Shown here: positions 33,909 to 45,834 of the stretch, in pieces
Layout of the letters: each line of letters opens with the position of its first letter
Position numbering within the stretch: position 1 is the first letter of the stretch
Notes under the pieces: model-generated
Told to the model about the DNA's origin: nothing
The model's database searches: none
The model's input: the letters and a program-made list of their open reading frames with translations, nothing else
Assembly (NCBI RefSeq): GCF_001547895.1
Contig: NZ_AP014627.1
Location: 4,529,501-4,593,500 of the forward strand
Direction of reading: 5' to 3'
Source of the DNA: Pseudomonas sp. Os17
GTDB taxonomy: Bacteria > Pseudomonadota > Gammaproteobacteria > Pseudomonadales > Pseudomonadaceae
DNA: 64,000 nucleotides
Position numbers and translations under genes: made by a program

Positions 33909-35222
33909 ATGGATACCCTTGCTCAACTGCGGGCCGGCCAGCTGGCCGGAATCAAGCGCCTGGACCTGTCCTGTGGACTGACCGAGTTCCCCCGGGAGAT
34001 CTTCGATCTCGCCGACTCCCTGGAAATCCTCAACCTCAGCGGCAACGCCCTGGACAGCCTGCCCGATGACCTGCATCGCCTGAGGCGCCTGCGCATTCTG
34101 TTCTGCTCGGACAACCAGTTTCGCGAAGTGCCGGTCTGTGTCGGCCAATGCGCGCAACTGAGCATGATCGGCTTCAAGGCCAACCGCATCGAGCGGGTGC
34201 CGGCCGCCGCGCTGCCGCCGCAGTTGCGCTGGCTGATCCTCACCGACAACTGCATCAGCGAGTTGCCGCACGAGCTGGGTAACCGCCCGCTGCTGCAAAA
34301 GCTCATGCTCTCCGGCAACCGCCTGACCGGGCTGCCCGAAAGCCTGAGCCAGTGCCATCGCCTGGAGCTGCTGCGGATCGCCGCCAACCAACTGAGCGAA
34401 CTGCCGCCGTTCCTCCTGGCCCTGCCGCGCCTGACCTGGCTGGCCTACGCCGGCAACCCGCTGGAATCGGAAGCCGACGCCACGGCGCTGGCCTCCACGC
34501 CGAGCATTCCCTGGAGCGAACTGAGCCTGCAACAGCGCCTGGGCGAAGGCGCCTCGGGGGTGATCCACCAAGCCCAATGGCAACCCGCCGGGCAACCGCC
34601 ACGCGCGGTGGCGGTCAAGCTGTACAAGGGCGAGATGACCAGCGACGGCTCGCCGCTGCACGAAATGAACGCCTGCATCAGCGCCGGACTGCACCCGAAC
34701 CTGATCCGCGTCGAAGGCCGGGTCCAGGATCATCCCCAAGGCCAGAACGGCCTGGTGATGCAGTTGATCGACACACGCTTTGCCAACCTGGCGGCGCTGC
34801 CGAGCCTGGACTCCTGCTCCCGGGACATCTACCCGGACAACGCCTGCTTCAACGCCGAGGTGACCCTGGGCATCGCCCGGGGCATCGCCTCGGTGGGTGC
34901 GCACCTGCACGCCCAGGGCATTACCCATGGCGATCTGTATGGCCACAACACCCTGTGGAATGCCCAGGGCGACTGCCTGCTGGGGGATTTTGGCGCGGCA
35001 TCCTTCCATGCCCAGGACGACACCGTGCAAAGCCGCGCGCTGCAACGCCTGGAAGTGCGGGCCTTCGGCATCTTGCTGGAAGAACTGCTGGAACGTGGGG
35101 ATGGTTCGCTGAGCCTGGGGCAACAGCAGAAACTGACGGCGCTGGTGCAGCGCTGCTGTCAGCCAGAGGTACTGGCGCGACCGGATTTTGCCCGGGTCTG
35201 CGAGGAATTGGCGGGGCTTTAA
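33909..35222 (+). CDS. Leucine-rich-repeat protein fused to a protein-kinase domain
   Basis: A 437-residue protein. Residues about 15-190 hold seven or so leucine-rich repeats (LDLSCGLTEFP, LEILNLSGNALDSLP, LQKLMLSGNRLTGLP and others). Residues about 205-437 are a Ser/Thr/Tyr-kinase-like domain with the P-loop LGEGASGVIH, VAVKLYKG (K237), a Glu at E252, HGD342LYGHN in place of HRDLKxxN, and GDFGAAS with D360. All catalytic residues are present, so activity is plausible. No signal or membrane segment is seen. Start at 33909 (MDTLAQL) avoids a 10-residue N-terminal extension. Such LRR-kinases occur in Pseudomonas; targets are unknown. Confidence 0.85.
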   Translation: MDTLAQLRAGQLAGIKRLDLSCGLTEFPREIFDLADSLEILNLSGNALDSLPDDLHRLRRLRILFCSDNQFREVPVCVGQCAQLSMIGFKANRIERVPAAALPPQLRWLILTDNCISELPHELGNRPLLQKLMLSGNRLTGLPESLSQCHRLELLRIAANQLSELPPFLLALPRLTWLAYAGNPLESEADATALASTPSIPWSELSLQQRLGEGASGVIHQAQWQPAGQPPRAVAVKLYKGEMTSDGSPLHEMNACISAGLHPNLIRVEGRVQDHPQGQNGLVMQLIDTRFANLAALPSLDSCSRDIYPDNACFNAEVTLGIARGIASVGAHLHAQGITHGDLYGHNTLWNAQGDCLLGDFGAASFHAQDDTVQSRALQRLEVRAFGILLEELLERGDGSLSLGQQQKLTALVQRCCQPEVLARPDFARVCEELAGL

Positions 35223-35235
35223 AACAGCTTCGCCG

Positions 35236-35276
35236 GCCAGCCGGCTCCTACAGAGGTGTGCAGGAGCCGGCTGACC
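35236..35276. repeat. REP-like inverted repeat
   Basis: CAGCCGGCTCCT at 35238-35249 pairs exactly with AGGAGCCGGCTG at 35262-35273, the common Pseudomonas REP form. It lies between the convergent LRR-kinase and YebC-family genes. Confidence 0.75.
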
Positions 35277-35290
35277 GACAAATCGCGGTC

Positions 35291-35995
35291 TTAACCCGCC
35301 AGGCCGACGAACATGTCCTGCACATCGTCATGGTTGTCCAGGCCTTCGAGGAAGGCTTCGACTTCAGCCATCTGCTCATCGCTCAGGCCGCTGACCGGGT
35401 TCTTCGGCTGGTAGCCGAGCTTGGCCGACAACACGGTGAAACCCTGCTCGGGCAAGGCCTTCTGCACCGCGTCCAGATCCGCAGGCTCGGTGAGGAACAG
35501 GGTCGCGCCCTCCTCCCCCGGCTCGAAATCCTGGGCACCGGCCTCGATGGCGGCCAGTTCCGGATCGGCGTCCGGGCTGTCCGGCGAGGCTTCGATCATG
35601 CCCACGTGGTTGAAGTCCCAGGACACCGAACCCGAAGCGCCCAGCTGGCCCTTGCGGAAGGCCACGCGGATTTCCGCCACGGTGCGGTTGATGTTGTCGG
35701 TCACGCATTCAACGATCAGCGGCACCTGGTGCGGGGCAAAACCTTCGTAGGTCACGCGGTGGTACTGCACGGTCTCGCCGAGCTGGCCCGAGCCTTTCTT
35801 GATGGCACGCTCAAGGGTCTCACGCGGCATCGAAGCCTTTTTCGCCTGTTCCACCACCAGCCGCAGGTGGGCGTTGGTGGCGACGTCAGCGCCGTTACGT
35901 GCGGCGATGGTGATCTCTTTCACCAGCTTGCCGAAAATCTTGCCCTTGGCGTTGGCTGCCGCTTCTTTGTGTTTAACCTTCCACTGTGCGCCCAT
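35291..35995 (-). CDS. YebC/PmpR-family regulatory protein
   Basis: A 234-residue YebC-type protein. The N-terminus [27 protein letters not shown] is the conserved segment (W-x-x-K-x-K ... D/N-x-x-R/K-x-x-x-F/Y), followed by [26 protein letters not shown] and the [24 protein letters not shown] core. YebC proteins are described as transcription regulators, and some (EFP-like roles) as aiding translation of difficult sequences. This copy resembles YeeN-like paralogs rather than the ruvC-linked YebC, since no ruv genes are nearby. Confidence 0.85.
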   Translation of the reverse strand: MGAQWKVKHKEAAANAKGKIFGKLVKEITIAARNGADVATNAHLRLVVEQAKKASMPRETLERAIKKGSGQLGETVQYHRVTYEGFAPHQVPLIVECVTDNINRTVAEIRVAFRKGQLGASGSVSWDFNHVGMIEASPDSPDADPELAAIEAGAQDFEPGEEGATLFLTEPADLDAVQKALPEQGFTVLSAKLGYQPKNPVSGLSDEQMAEVEAFLEGLDNHDDVQDMFVGLAG

Positions 35996-36196
35996 TACTC
36001 ACTCTCTTGATCTATGGCGTCGAGTTGGATTTGGCCGACGCGATGGGCAAGTTTATACGTCCTCAAGGCCCTGATCGACCAAAAAGTCAGTATCCGGCCG
36101 CCGCTCTGCCTGCCTCAGCCCCGGTCGGCCTGAGCGGTGCAGGCGATCACTCGGGTCTGTGCCCTGGCAAGCGGGTGCCAACCCGCGGGGGACAGA

Positions 36197-37057
36197 TCAG
36201 GCGGGAGCCAGGGCGAAAAAGGCCTGGATCAGGCGCAGGTCACGTCGTCGCTCGATGCAGCCGAGCATGTGCCGGTTGACCAGGCCCGCGCCGCGAATCG
36301 GCACGGTTCGCACCCGCGGGTCGTGGCCGACCTCCGCCGAGCTGACGACGCCCACCCCCAATTGCGCTGCCACCGCCTCGGTCACCGCTTCGCGGCTGTC
36401 CAGCTCCAGCAGCACCCGCGGCTGGACCTTGGCCAGCGCGCAGGCTTCATCGAAGGTCCGGCGGGTGATCGAACCGGGTTCGCGCAGCACCATGATCACC
36501 TGGTCCAGTTGTTCGAGGGCGATGCCGTCGGCCAGCGCCAGCCAGGGGTGGCCTGCGGGCACCAGGGCACAGACTCGCGACTCCCCCAGGCTTTGCAGGT
36601 ACAGGCCCTTGCGCGGTTCGACCTCGGTCAGCACCGCCACGTCGGCGTGCTCGGACAGCAAGGCGGCCAGGGTTTCCTGGGCATTGCCCAGGCGCAGGTT
36701 GACCGTCACCCCCGGATATCGCGCCCGCAGGCTGGCCAGCATCGGCATCACCAGGTGCGGGCCGTCGGCCGCCACCTCCAGGCGCCCGGTCAGCAATTGC
36801 CGGTTGGCCTCAAGCAGCGCCTGGGCCTCCTCCGCCAGGCCGAACATGGCACGGGTGATGGCCGCCAGCTTGATGCCTTCCTCAGTCAGTTCCACCCTGC
36901 GCGCAGTGCGCCGCAGCAGGGTGATCTGGTAATGCTCTTCCAGGGCCTTGATATGCCCGGTCACCGCCGGCTGGCTGATGAACAGCCGCCCGGCGGCCCG
37001 GGTGAAGCTGCCTTCACGGGCCACGGCGTCGAATGCACGCAGTTGAAACAGGTTCAT
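36197..37057 (-). CDS. LysR-family regulator, divergent from phnWX
   Basis: A 286-residue LysR-type regulator. The helix-turn-helix region is FQLRAFDAVAREGSFTRAAG and LFISQPAVTGHIKALEEHY (residues 4-43), then a standard effector domain. It is divergent from phnW with about 110 bases between the start codons, so control of aminoethylphosphonate catabolism is likely. The start at 37057 (MNLFQLR) is the first reasonable Met; upstream in-frame reading overlaps phnW. In-between sequence around 37090-37106 is AT-rich with CAATTTGATTG, a possible binding site. Confidence 0.88.
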   Translation of the reverse strand: MNLFQLRAFDAVAREGSFTRAAGRLFISQPAVTGHIKALEEHYQITLLRRTARRVELTEEGIKLAAITRAMFGLAEEAQALLEANRQLLTGRLEVAADGPHLVMPMLASLRARYPGVTVNLRLGNAQETLAALLSEHADVAVLTEVEPRKGLYLQSLGESRVCALVPAGHPWLALADGIALEQLDQVIMVLREPGSITRRTFDEACALAKVQPRVLLELDSREAVTEAVAAQLGVGVVSSAEVGHDPRVRTVPIRGAGLVNRHMLGCIERRRDLRLIQAFFALAPA

Positions 37058-37167
37058 AGCTATCGGCCTCACTGATGGCTGGCATAACAACAAACAATTT
37101 GATTGATGACAAGGCAAACTGCAATTTAGTCCCCGTAGCGTCACCCCCATCTTTTCGAGGACACCCC

Positions 37168-38277
37168 ATGAGCGTCGCCGAGCCCATCCTGCTGACCCCC
37201 GGTCCCCTGACCACCTCCGCCCGCACCCGCCAGGCAATGCTGGTGGACTGGGGCTCATGGGATGAGCGCTTCAACCAACTGACCGCCAGCCTGTGCCGGC
37301 AACTGCTGGCCATCGTCAACGGCGCCGAGAGCCACCACTGCGTGCCCCTGCAGGGCAGCGGCACGTTCGCCGTGGAAGCGGCCATCGGCACCCTGGTGCC
37401 CCGCGACGGCAAGGTTCTGGTGCTGATCAACGGCGCCTACGGCAAGCGCCTGGCGAAGATCTGCGAAGTGCTCGGCCGGGAATTCAGCACCTTCGAAACC
37501 GCCGAAGACCAGCCCACCACCGCCGCCGACGTCGAGCGCCTGCTCCAGGCCGACCGCGCCATCAGCCACGTGGCACTGATCCACTGCGAAACCAGCACCG
37601 GCATCCTCAACCCGCTGCCGGAGATCGCCCGGGTGGTGGCCGACCACGGCAAGCGCCTGATCATCGACGCCATGAGCTCCTTTGGCGCGCTGCCCATCGA
37701 TGCCCGGCACCTCCCCTTCGACGCGCTGATCGCCGCCTCCGGCAAATGCCTGGAAGGGGTGCCCGGCCTGGGCTTTGTCCTGGCCGACAAACACTCCCTG
37801 GCCCAGGCCGCCGGCAACGCCCACTCCCTGGCCATGGACTTGCACGACCAGCACGACTACATGGCCAGGACCGGCCAGTGGCGCTTCACCCCGCCGACCC
37901 ACGTGGTGGCCGCGCTGCACGAAGCCCTGCAGCAATACAACGAGCAAGGCGGCCTGCCGGCGCGTCATGCACGCTACGCCGACAACTGCCGGGCGCTGCT
38001 GCAGGGCATGGGCGCACTGGGCTTGCAGAGCTTTCTGCCGGAGGCGATCCAGGCGCCGATCATCGTCACCTTCCACGCCCCGAAAGACCCGCGCTATCAG
38101 TTCAAGGACTTCTACGAACGGGTCAAGCGCAAGGGATTCATCCTCTACCCGGGCAAGCTGACCCAGGTCGAAACCTTCCGCGTGGGCTGCATCGGCCATG
38201 TCGACCGCCACGGCATGCAGGCCGCGGTGAGCGCCATCGGCGAAGTCCTGCGGGAGATGCAAGTCCTCGACCTCTGA
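37168..38277 (+). CDS. phnW: 2-Aminoethylphosphonate-pyruvate transaminase
   Basis: A 369-residue PLP-dependent class-V aminotransferase that converts 2-aminoethylphosphonate plus pyruvate to phosphonoacetaldehyde and alanine. The start [10 protein letters not shown] and GSWDERFN (residues 8-35), [12 protein letters not shown], and the PLP Lys at K193 in [11 protein letters not shown] match PhnW. The C-terminal [18 protein letters not shown] is also typical. An in-frame ATG at 37075 is not preferred; the chosen ATG has GAGGACACCCC upstream. It is the first of a two-gene pathway with phnX. Confidence 0.94.
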   Translation: MSVAEPILLTPGPLTTSARTRQAMLVDWGSWDERFNQLTASLCRQLLAIVNGAESHHCVPLQGSGTFAVEAAIGTLVPRDGKVLVLINGAYGKRLAKICEVLGREFSTFETAEDQPTTAADVERLLQADRAISHVALIHCETSTGILNPLPEIARVVADHGKRLIIDAMSSFGALPIDARHLPFDALIAASGKCLEGVPGLGFVLADKHSLAQAAGNAHSLAMDLHDQHDYMARTGQWRFTPPTHVVAALHEALQQYNEQGGLPARHARYADNCRALLQGMGALGLQSFLPEAIQAPIIVTFHAPKDPRYQFKDFYERVKRKGFILYPGKLTQVETFRVGCIGHVDRHGMQAAVSAIGEVLREMQVLDL

Positions 38278-38295
38278 CGCCCCCGCGTCCCTGGA

Positions 38296-38362
38296 GGAGC
38301 GAGCGTGCTCGCGAATCAGGCGCCGCGATCCCCGAACCTTTTTTCGCGAGCACGCTCGCTCC
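38296..38362. repeat. REP-like pair between phnW and phnX
   Basis: A 20-bp arm at 38296-38315 (GGAGCGAGCG...) and its exact complement at 38343-38362 (...CGCTCGCTCC) form a long hairpin of the REP type, inserted in the 104-base gap between phnW and phnX. It may lower phnX relative to phnW or stabilise the upstream mRNA. Confidence 0.8.
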
Positions 38363-38381
38363 TACAACAGGCACTGCAACC

Positions 38382-39209
38382 ATGAACTACAGCAACCCCA
38401 CCCAGCTGCAAGCCGCCATCCTCGACTGGGCCGGCACCGTGGTCGACTTCGGCTCCTTCGCCCCGACCCAGATCTTTGTCGAAGCCTTCGCCGAGTTCGA
38501 TGTGCAGGTGTCCATTGAAGAAGCCCGCGGCCCCATGGGCATGGGCAAGTGGGACCACATCCGCACCTTGTGCGACCTTCCGCAGGTGGCCGAACGCTAT
38601 CGCCAAGTCTTCGGCCGCACCCCGAGCGACGCCGACGTCACCGCCATCTATGAGCGTTTCATGCCGCTGCAGATCGACAAAATCGCCGAACACTCGGCGC
38701 TGATCCCCGGGGCCCTGGAGGTGATCGCCACGCTGCGCGAGCAGGGCCTCAAGATCGGTTCCTGCTCCGGTTACCCCAAGCAGGTGATGGACAAGGTGGT
38801 GGCCCTGGCCGCGACCAAGGGCTACGTCGCCGACCACGTGGTGGCCACCGACGAGGTGCCTAACGGCCGCCCCTGGCCGGCCCAGGCCCTGGCCAACGTG
38901 ATCGCCCTGGGCATCGACGATGTCGGCGCCTGCGTGAAGATCGACGACACCGTGCCGGGCATTCTCGAAGGCCGCCGCGCCGGCATGTGGACCGTGGCCC
39001 TGATCTGCTCGGGCAACGCCCTGGGCCTGACCTATGAAGCCTACCGGGCCCTGGCCAGCGACGCCCTGGCCTGCGAGCGCCAGCGCATCCACGCGCTGTT
39101 CGAGGCCTCGCGCCCGCACTACATGATCGACACCATCGCCGACCTGCCCGAGGTCATCGCCGATATCAACCGGCGCCTGGCCCGTGGGGAAATGCCCCAG
39201 AACCATTGA
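38382..39209 (+). CDS. phnX: Phosphonoacetaldehyde hydrolase (phosphonatase)
   Basis: A 275-residue HAD-superfamily phosphonatase that splits phosphonoacetaldehyde into acetaldehyde and phosphate. The nucleophile D15 is in [11 protein letters not shown], the Schiff-base Lys is K56 in MGMGKWDHI (unique to this enzyme), and GSCSGYP and IDDTVPGI are later HAD motifs. It follows phnW across a REP hairpin. The two enzymes form the PhnWX route, yielding phosphate, nitrogen (as alanine) and carbon. Confidence 0.95.
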   Translation: MNYSNPTQLQAAILDWAGTVVDFGSFAPTQIFVEAFAEFDVQVSIEEARGPMGMGKWDHIRTLCDLPQVAERYRQVFGRTPSDADVTAIYERFMPLQIDKIAEHSALIPGALEVIATLREQGLKIGSCSGYPKQVMDKVVALAATKGYVADHVVATDEVPNGRPWPAQALANVIALGIDDVGACVKIDDTVPGILEGRRAGMWTVALICSGNALGLTYEAYRALASDALACERQRIHALFEASRPHYMIDTIADLPEVIADINRRLARGEMPQNH

Positions 39210-39404
39210 TCAGGCGCTGGGGCGGGCCTGGACGGCGGTGCCAGGAGCATCGCCGTTCTTTTTCGGTCCTATGGGCGCCAACGCTCTGGCACGGGCCACA
39301 AAAGCCACAAGCGGCTCAGGCAAACCCGGGGAAAGCGGATTACAGTTACAGCACTCCGTCATTAAGAACGGAGGCTTCAGACCTGATGACCGAGGATGTC
39401 CCGT

Positions 39405-39959
39405 ATGCCCTGGAAAAACACTGAGTCGCGCTACAGCACCATGACGATCACCTTGCACTGGCTGATGCTGGTGTTGCTGGCGGTGGTTTACGCCTGTATC
39501 GAATTTCGCGGCATCTTTCCCAAGGGCAGTGGTGGTCGCACGCTGATTGTCGAAGCCCACTTCATGCTCGGCCTGACCGTGTTTGCACTGGTCTGGCTGC
39601 GTCTGTTCGCCCGTGCCCAGGGCGTGGCGCCGAAGATCCTGCCCACCCCGCCGCAGTGGCAACGGCTATTGTCGACCCTGATGCACTGGGCGCTGTACCT
39701 GTTCATGATCGCCATGCCGATCCTCGGCTGGCTGACCACCAGCGCCAAGGGCCATCAAGTGATGTTCTACGGTTTCGACCTGCCGCTGCTGGTGCAAGAG
39801 AACAAGACCCTGGCCAAGCAGTTCCAGGGCTGGCACGAACTGCTGGGCAGCCTCGGTTACTGGCTGATCGGCCTGCATGCCCTGGCCGGGCTCTATCACC
39901 ACTACGTGATGCGCGACAACACCCTGCAACGCATGTGGCGCCAGCGCGGTCAGGCCTGA
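39405..39959 (+). CDS. Cytochrome b561 family protein
   Basis: A 184-residue inner-membrane di-heme cytochrome b561. Four membrane helices are predictable (about residues 15-34, 47-66, 89-108, 146-166). Likely heme-ligand His residues are H18 (ITLHWLM), H49 (EAHFMLG), and H152-type (IGLHALAGLYHHY) plus one in the WHELLG segment. Such proteins pass electrons between the quinone pool and superoxide or other acceptors. Start at 39405 has GAGG nine bases upstream; an ATG at 39396 is too close to it. It overlaps the convergent PLP-enzyme gene by ten bases. Confidence 0.85.
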   Translation: MPWKNTESRYSTMTITLHWLMLVLLAVVYACIEFRGIFPKGSGGRTLIVEAHFMLGLTVFALVWLRLFARAQGVAPKILPTPPQWQRLLSTLMHWALYLFMIAMPILGWLTTSAKGHQVMFYGFDLPLLVQENKTLAKQFQGWHELLGSLGYWLIGLHALAGLYHHYVMRDNTLQRMWRQRGQA

Positions 39960-40879
39960 GCCTGCAGCGCGCGGCGGCCCTGCAAGCCGCCGCTGTGCAC
40001 GAAGACCAATCGGCAACCCGGCGCAAAGCGCCCGGCCATTACCTGCTCCTGCAAGGCCAGCAGGGCCTTGCCGGTGTACAACGGCTCCAATGGCAGCGCG
40101 CACTGCTGCTCGGTGAGCCGGATAAACCCGCGCAACGCGTCGTCGACCCTGGCAAAACCGCCACGGCTGCTGTCCAGCAACTGATAACCGCCGCGCCCCT
40201 GTCCGGCCTCCTGCAAAATGCCCTCGACCTGCTGCGCCACACCGTGATCCTCGGGCACCGCCAGCGCGCCATACACCGGGTGTGCCCCGGCCTCCGCCAG
40301 CACCAGCCCGGCCAGGGTGGTGCCGGTCCCGGCGGCCAGCCACCAAGCGTGATAGTCGTTCCAGCCCAGGCTCGGCAACTGCCGCTGCACCTGATCGCGC
40401 AAGGTCATGCAGCCCGTGGCACCGGCCAGCCCACCGCCGCCTTCAGGCACCGGGTACAACGCCGGGTAGCGGGCCTGCCAGGGCGCCCAGAAGCCGGGCG
40501 CGTGGCGTTCGCGGTAACCGGCGTAGCCCAGCCAGTGCAGGCGCATGCCGAACGCCTGCAGGTCAAGCACCGTTGGCGTGTCCTGTGGATGACCACGCAA
40601 CAGGCCCACGGTGGGAAAGGCAAAACGCCGGCCGGCGGCGGCCAGCGCATGCAAGTGATTGGAATGGGCGCCGCCGAGGCTGATGACGCCCTGAGCGCCC
40701 AGGCTGCGGGCCGTCGCCAGGTGCTCGGTGAGCTTGAACCATTTGTTGCCGCTGATCAGCGGATCGATCAGGTCCAGGCGCAATACCGCCACCTCGACCC
40801 CGGCCCGGGACAGCCAGTCCAGCTCCAGCCGTTGCAGCGGAGCCTGGGGTAACCAGTCGAAGGATTCGGGGAAGGACAT
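39950..40879 (-). CDS. PLP-dependent enzyme, ACC deaminase / D-cysteine desulfhydrase family
   Basis: A 309-residue fold-type-II PLP enzyme. The PLP Lys is K46 in PLISGNKWFKL, followed by VISLGGAHSNHLHALAAAG and the AAGTGTTLAGLVLA phosphate-binding loop. Closest families are ACC deaminase and D-cysteine desulfhydrase. These share the same fold, and residues that would separate the two cannot be fully judged here, so substrate is open. The start at 40879 (MSFPESF) is preferred over 40897. Its stop overlaps cytochrome b561 from the other strand. Confidence 0.78.
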   Translation of the reverse strand: MSFPESFDWLPQAPLQRLELDWLSRAGVEVAVLRLDLIDPLISGNKWFKLTEHLATARSLGAQGVISLGGAHSNHLHALAAAGRRFAFPTVGLLRGHPQDTPTVLDLQAFGMRLHWLGYAGYRERHAPGFWAPWQARYPALYPVPEGGGGLAGATGCMTLRDQVQRQLPSLGWNDYHAWWLAAGTGTTLAGLVLAEAGAHPVYGALAVPEDHGVAQQVEGILQEAGQGRGGYQLLDSSRGGFARVDDALRGFIRLTEQQCALPLEPLYTGKALLALQEQVMAGRFAPGCRLVFVHSGGLQGRRALQAQA

Positions 40880-40951
40880 CGGTAGCGGGTTCGGCAAAGA
40901 AGGGAGCGCAGTCTACCAGCCCGAAACGCTGGCAGACTGCCCCCCAGGGCG

Positions 40952-44332
<3,381 letters not shown>

Positions 44333-44335
44333 AGC

Positions 44336-45376
44336 ATGAAGACCACGCCAATGCGCCTGGGGGATCTGTCGGTGGGCTTTGTCCACAGCCTGGCGGACGC
44401 GGTCCGCAGCCACGGCCAGGACCCAACCCCCTTGCTCGAGCAATACGCCCTGGATCCCGCCCGACTGGGCGAAGCCGGAGCACGCCTGTCGATCCCCCGC
44501 TACATGCGCCTGGGCCACGGCGCGATCCAGCTCACCGGCGACCCGACCCTGGGTCTGCGCATGGGCCGTCTGAGTCGGCTGAGCCAGCTCGGTCTGGCCG
44601 GCGTCACAGCCGCCCAAGCCCCCAGTGTTCGTGAAGCGGCCCGTTGCCTGACGCGCTTCGAAGCGCTGTACGGCTCCAACTATCGCGGTCAGTCGAGCTT
44701 TCATGAAGATGCCGGCGGCGCCTGGCTGCGCTTCTATTCCATCAGCCCGTACAACGCCTACAACCGCTTCGTGGTGGACTCGATCATCTCCGGCTGGTTG
44801 CAACAGCTGTCCAGCCTCTGCGGTCAGACCCTGCTGGCCGAGCAGATCGACATCGAGTTCGAGCGCCCGGACTATCATGACGCCTACGCCATCCTCGGCC
44901 CCACGCCCATCCAGTTCGCCGCCGAACAGAACCAGTTGCGCCTGAGCCAGGCCAGCCTGGCCCTGCGCAATCCGGAACATTGTCCGAGCACCTGGCGGCA
45001 TCTGCTGCAGTTATGCGAAAGGGAGCTGGAGCAACTGACCCGCACTCGCAGCCTGCGCGAGCGCATCATTCAATTGCTGGGACCTTTGCTCAATGGTGGC
45101 CGTGAGCCCGACCTGGAAGAAGTGGCGATGCGCCTGAAGCTGCCGACCTGGACGTTGCGGCGCAAGCTGGCGGAAGAAGGGACGCAGTTCCGGGCCATTC
45201 TCAATGACACCCGGCGCGACCTGGCCATGACCTATATTCGCGATACCGAACTGGCGTTCGGCGAGATTGCCTATCTGCTGGGCTTTGCTTCAGCCGAGGC
45301 GTTTCAGCGGGCCTTCAAGCGCTGGAGCGGCCAGACGCCAGGAGAGTTCCGCCGCTGCCACCGACAGTTCGGCTAA
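44336..45376 (+). CDS. AraC-family transcriptional regulator
   Basis: A 346-residue AraC-type regulator. The N-terminal arabinose-binding-like domain (about residues 20-200) is of the type found in OruR/ArgR-like Pseudomonas regulators (LEQYALDPARLGEAGARLSIPRY). The C-terminal two helix-turn-helix units are seen at LEEVAMRLKLPTWTLRRKL and FGEIAYLLGFASAEAFQRAFKRWSG. It follows the nitrilase-fold gene by 3 bases and is likely co-transcribed. Targets and inducer are unknown. Confidence 0.87.
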   Translation: MKTTPMRLGDLSVGFVHSLADAVRSHGQDPTPLLEQYALDPARLGEAGARLSIPRYMRLGHGAIQLTGDPTLGLRMGRLSRLSQLGLAGVTAAQAPSVREAARCLTRFEALYGSNYRGQSSFHEDAGGAWLRFYSISPYNAYNRFVVDSIISGWLQQLSSLCGQTLLAEQIDIEFERPDYHDAYAILGPTPIQFAAEQNQLRLSQASLALRNPEHCPSTWRHLLQLCERELEQLTRTRSLRERIIQLLGPLLNGGREPDLEEVAMRLKLPTWTLRRKLAEEGTQFRAILNDTRRDLAMTYIRDTELAFGEIAYLLGFASAEAFQRAFKRWSGQTPGEFRRCHRQFG

Positions 45377-45413
45377 AAAAAAACGCCACCGGCGTTACAG
45401 CTCGGTGGCGTCT
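45375..45413 (-). terminator. Rho-independent terminator of the 28-residue gene
   Basis: On the minus strand GACGCCACCG and CGGTGGCGT form a stem spanning the small gene's stop codon, followed by a run of nine T (45375-45383). This points to real leftward transcription. On the plus strand there is no T-tract. Confidence 0.82.
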
Positions 45414-45481
45414 TCTGCTGGTTCCAGAGGATCGAGCTCGAAAGCTTGATACTCCAGCAGTTCCTCTTGGTATTCGTCCAT
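45395..45481 (-). CDS. 28-residue acidic small protein
   Basis: A 28-residue protein starting MDEYQEELLEYQ, rich in Glu, Asp, Leu and Tyr, with no signal or membrane segment. It is below the usual size cut-off of gene callers. Support: a strong AAGGAGT ribosome site seven bases before the ATG, and a terminator with U-tract that overlaps the stop codon. AT-rich promoter-like sequence lies upstream (45482-45600). Convergent with the AraC gene. Function is unknown; its acidic helix-like composition would suit a protein-binding peptide. Confidence 0.72.
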   Translation of the reverse strand: MDEYQEELLEYQAFELDPLEPAEDATEL

Positions 45482-45834
45482 CGCGGACTCCTTTCTCGGT
45501 TGATTGAATAGTGCTGTGTCCATTGACCGTCGGCACCAGCATAAAGTGCCGGGATGACAGAAAAAATACTACCCCCTCGGTCAGGATTTCTACAATGAAA
45601 ACGTAACAGCCCATGAGGAATTTAGCCTCCGGTTGTTACCCACAGTTGCGGCCCATCCACTAACCGGAGAAAACCTGCGAGCATTTTTCGAAATGGCCAC
45701 CGACACCTCATTGGCTTGGCAGCGTTGAGAGCCCTGGTCAATGACAGGAAGATTTCTTACAGCCCGATCAGCGATGCCTTGAGCCGTTGTCGGATCGACA
45801 TTGAACGCGTCGACCCGAGCTCGGTGTAGGTGCC
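45482..45834. other. Gap between the small gene and the lipoprotein gene
   Basis: A gap of about 350 bases. A plus-strand frame from 45625 to 45829 stays open without an ATG and ends with the coding-like stretch SDALSRCRIDIERVDPSSV, possibly a fragment of a lost gene. The first 120 bases should hold the promoter of the 28-residue gene. Nothing else is recognised. Confidence 0.35.
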
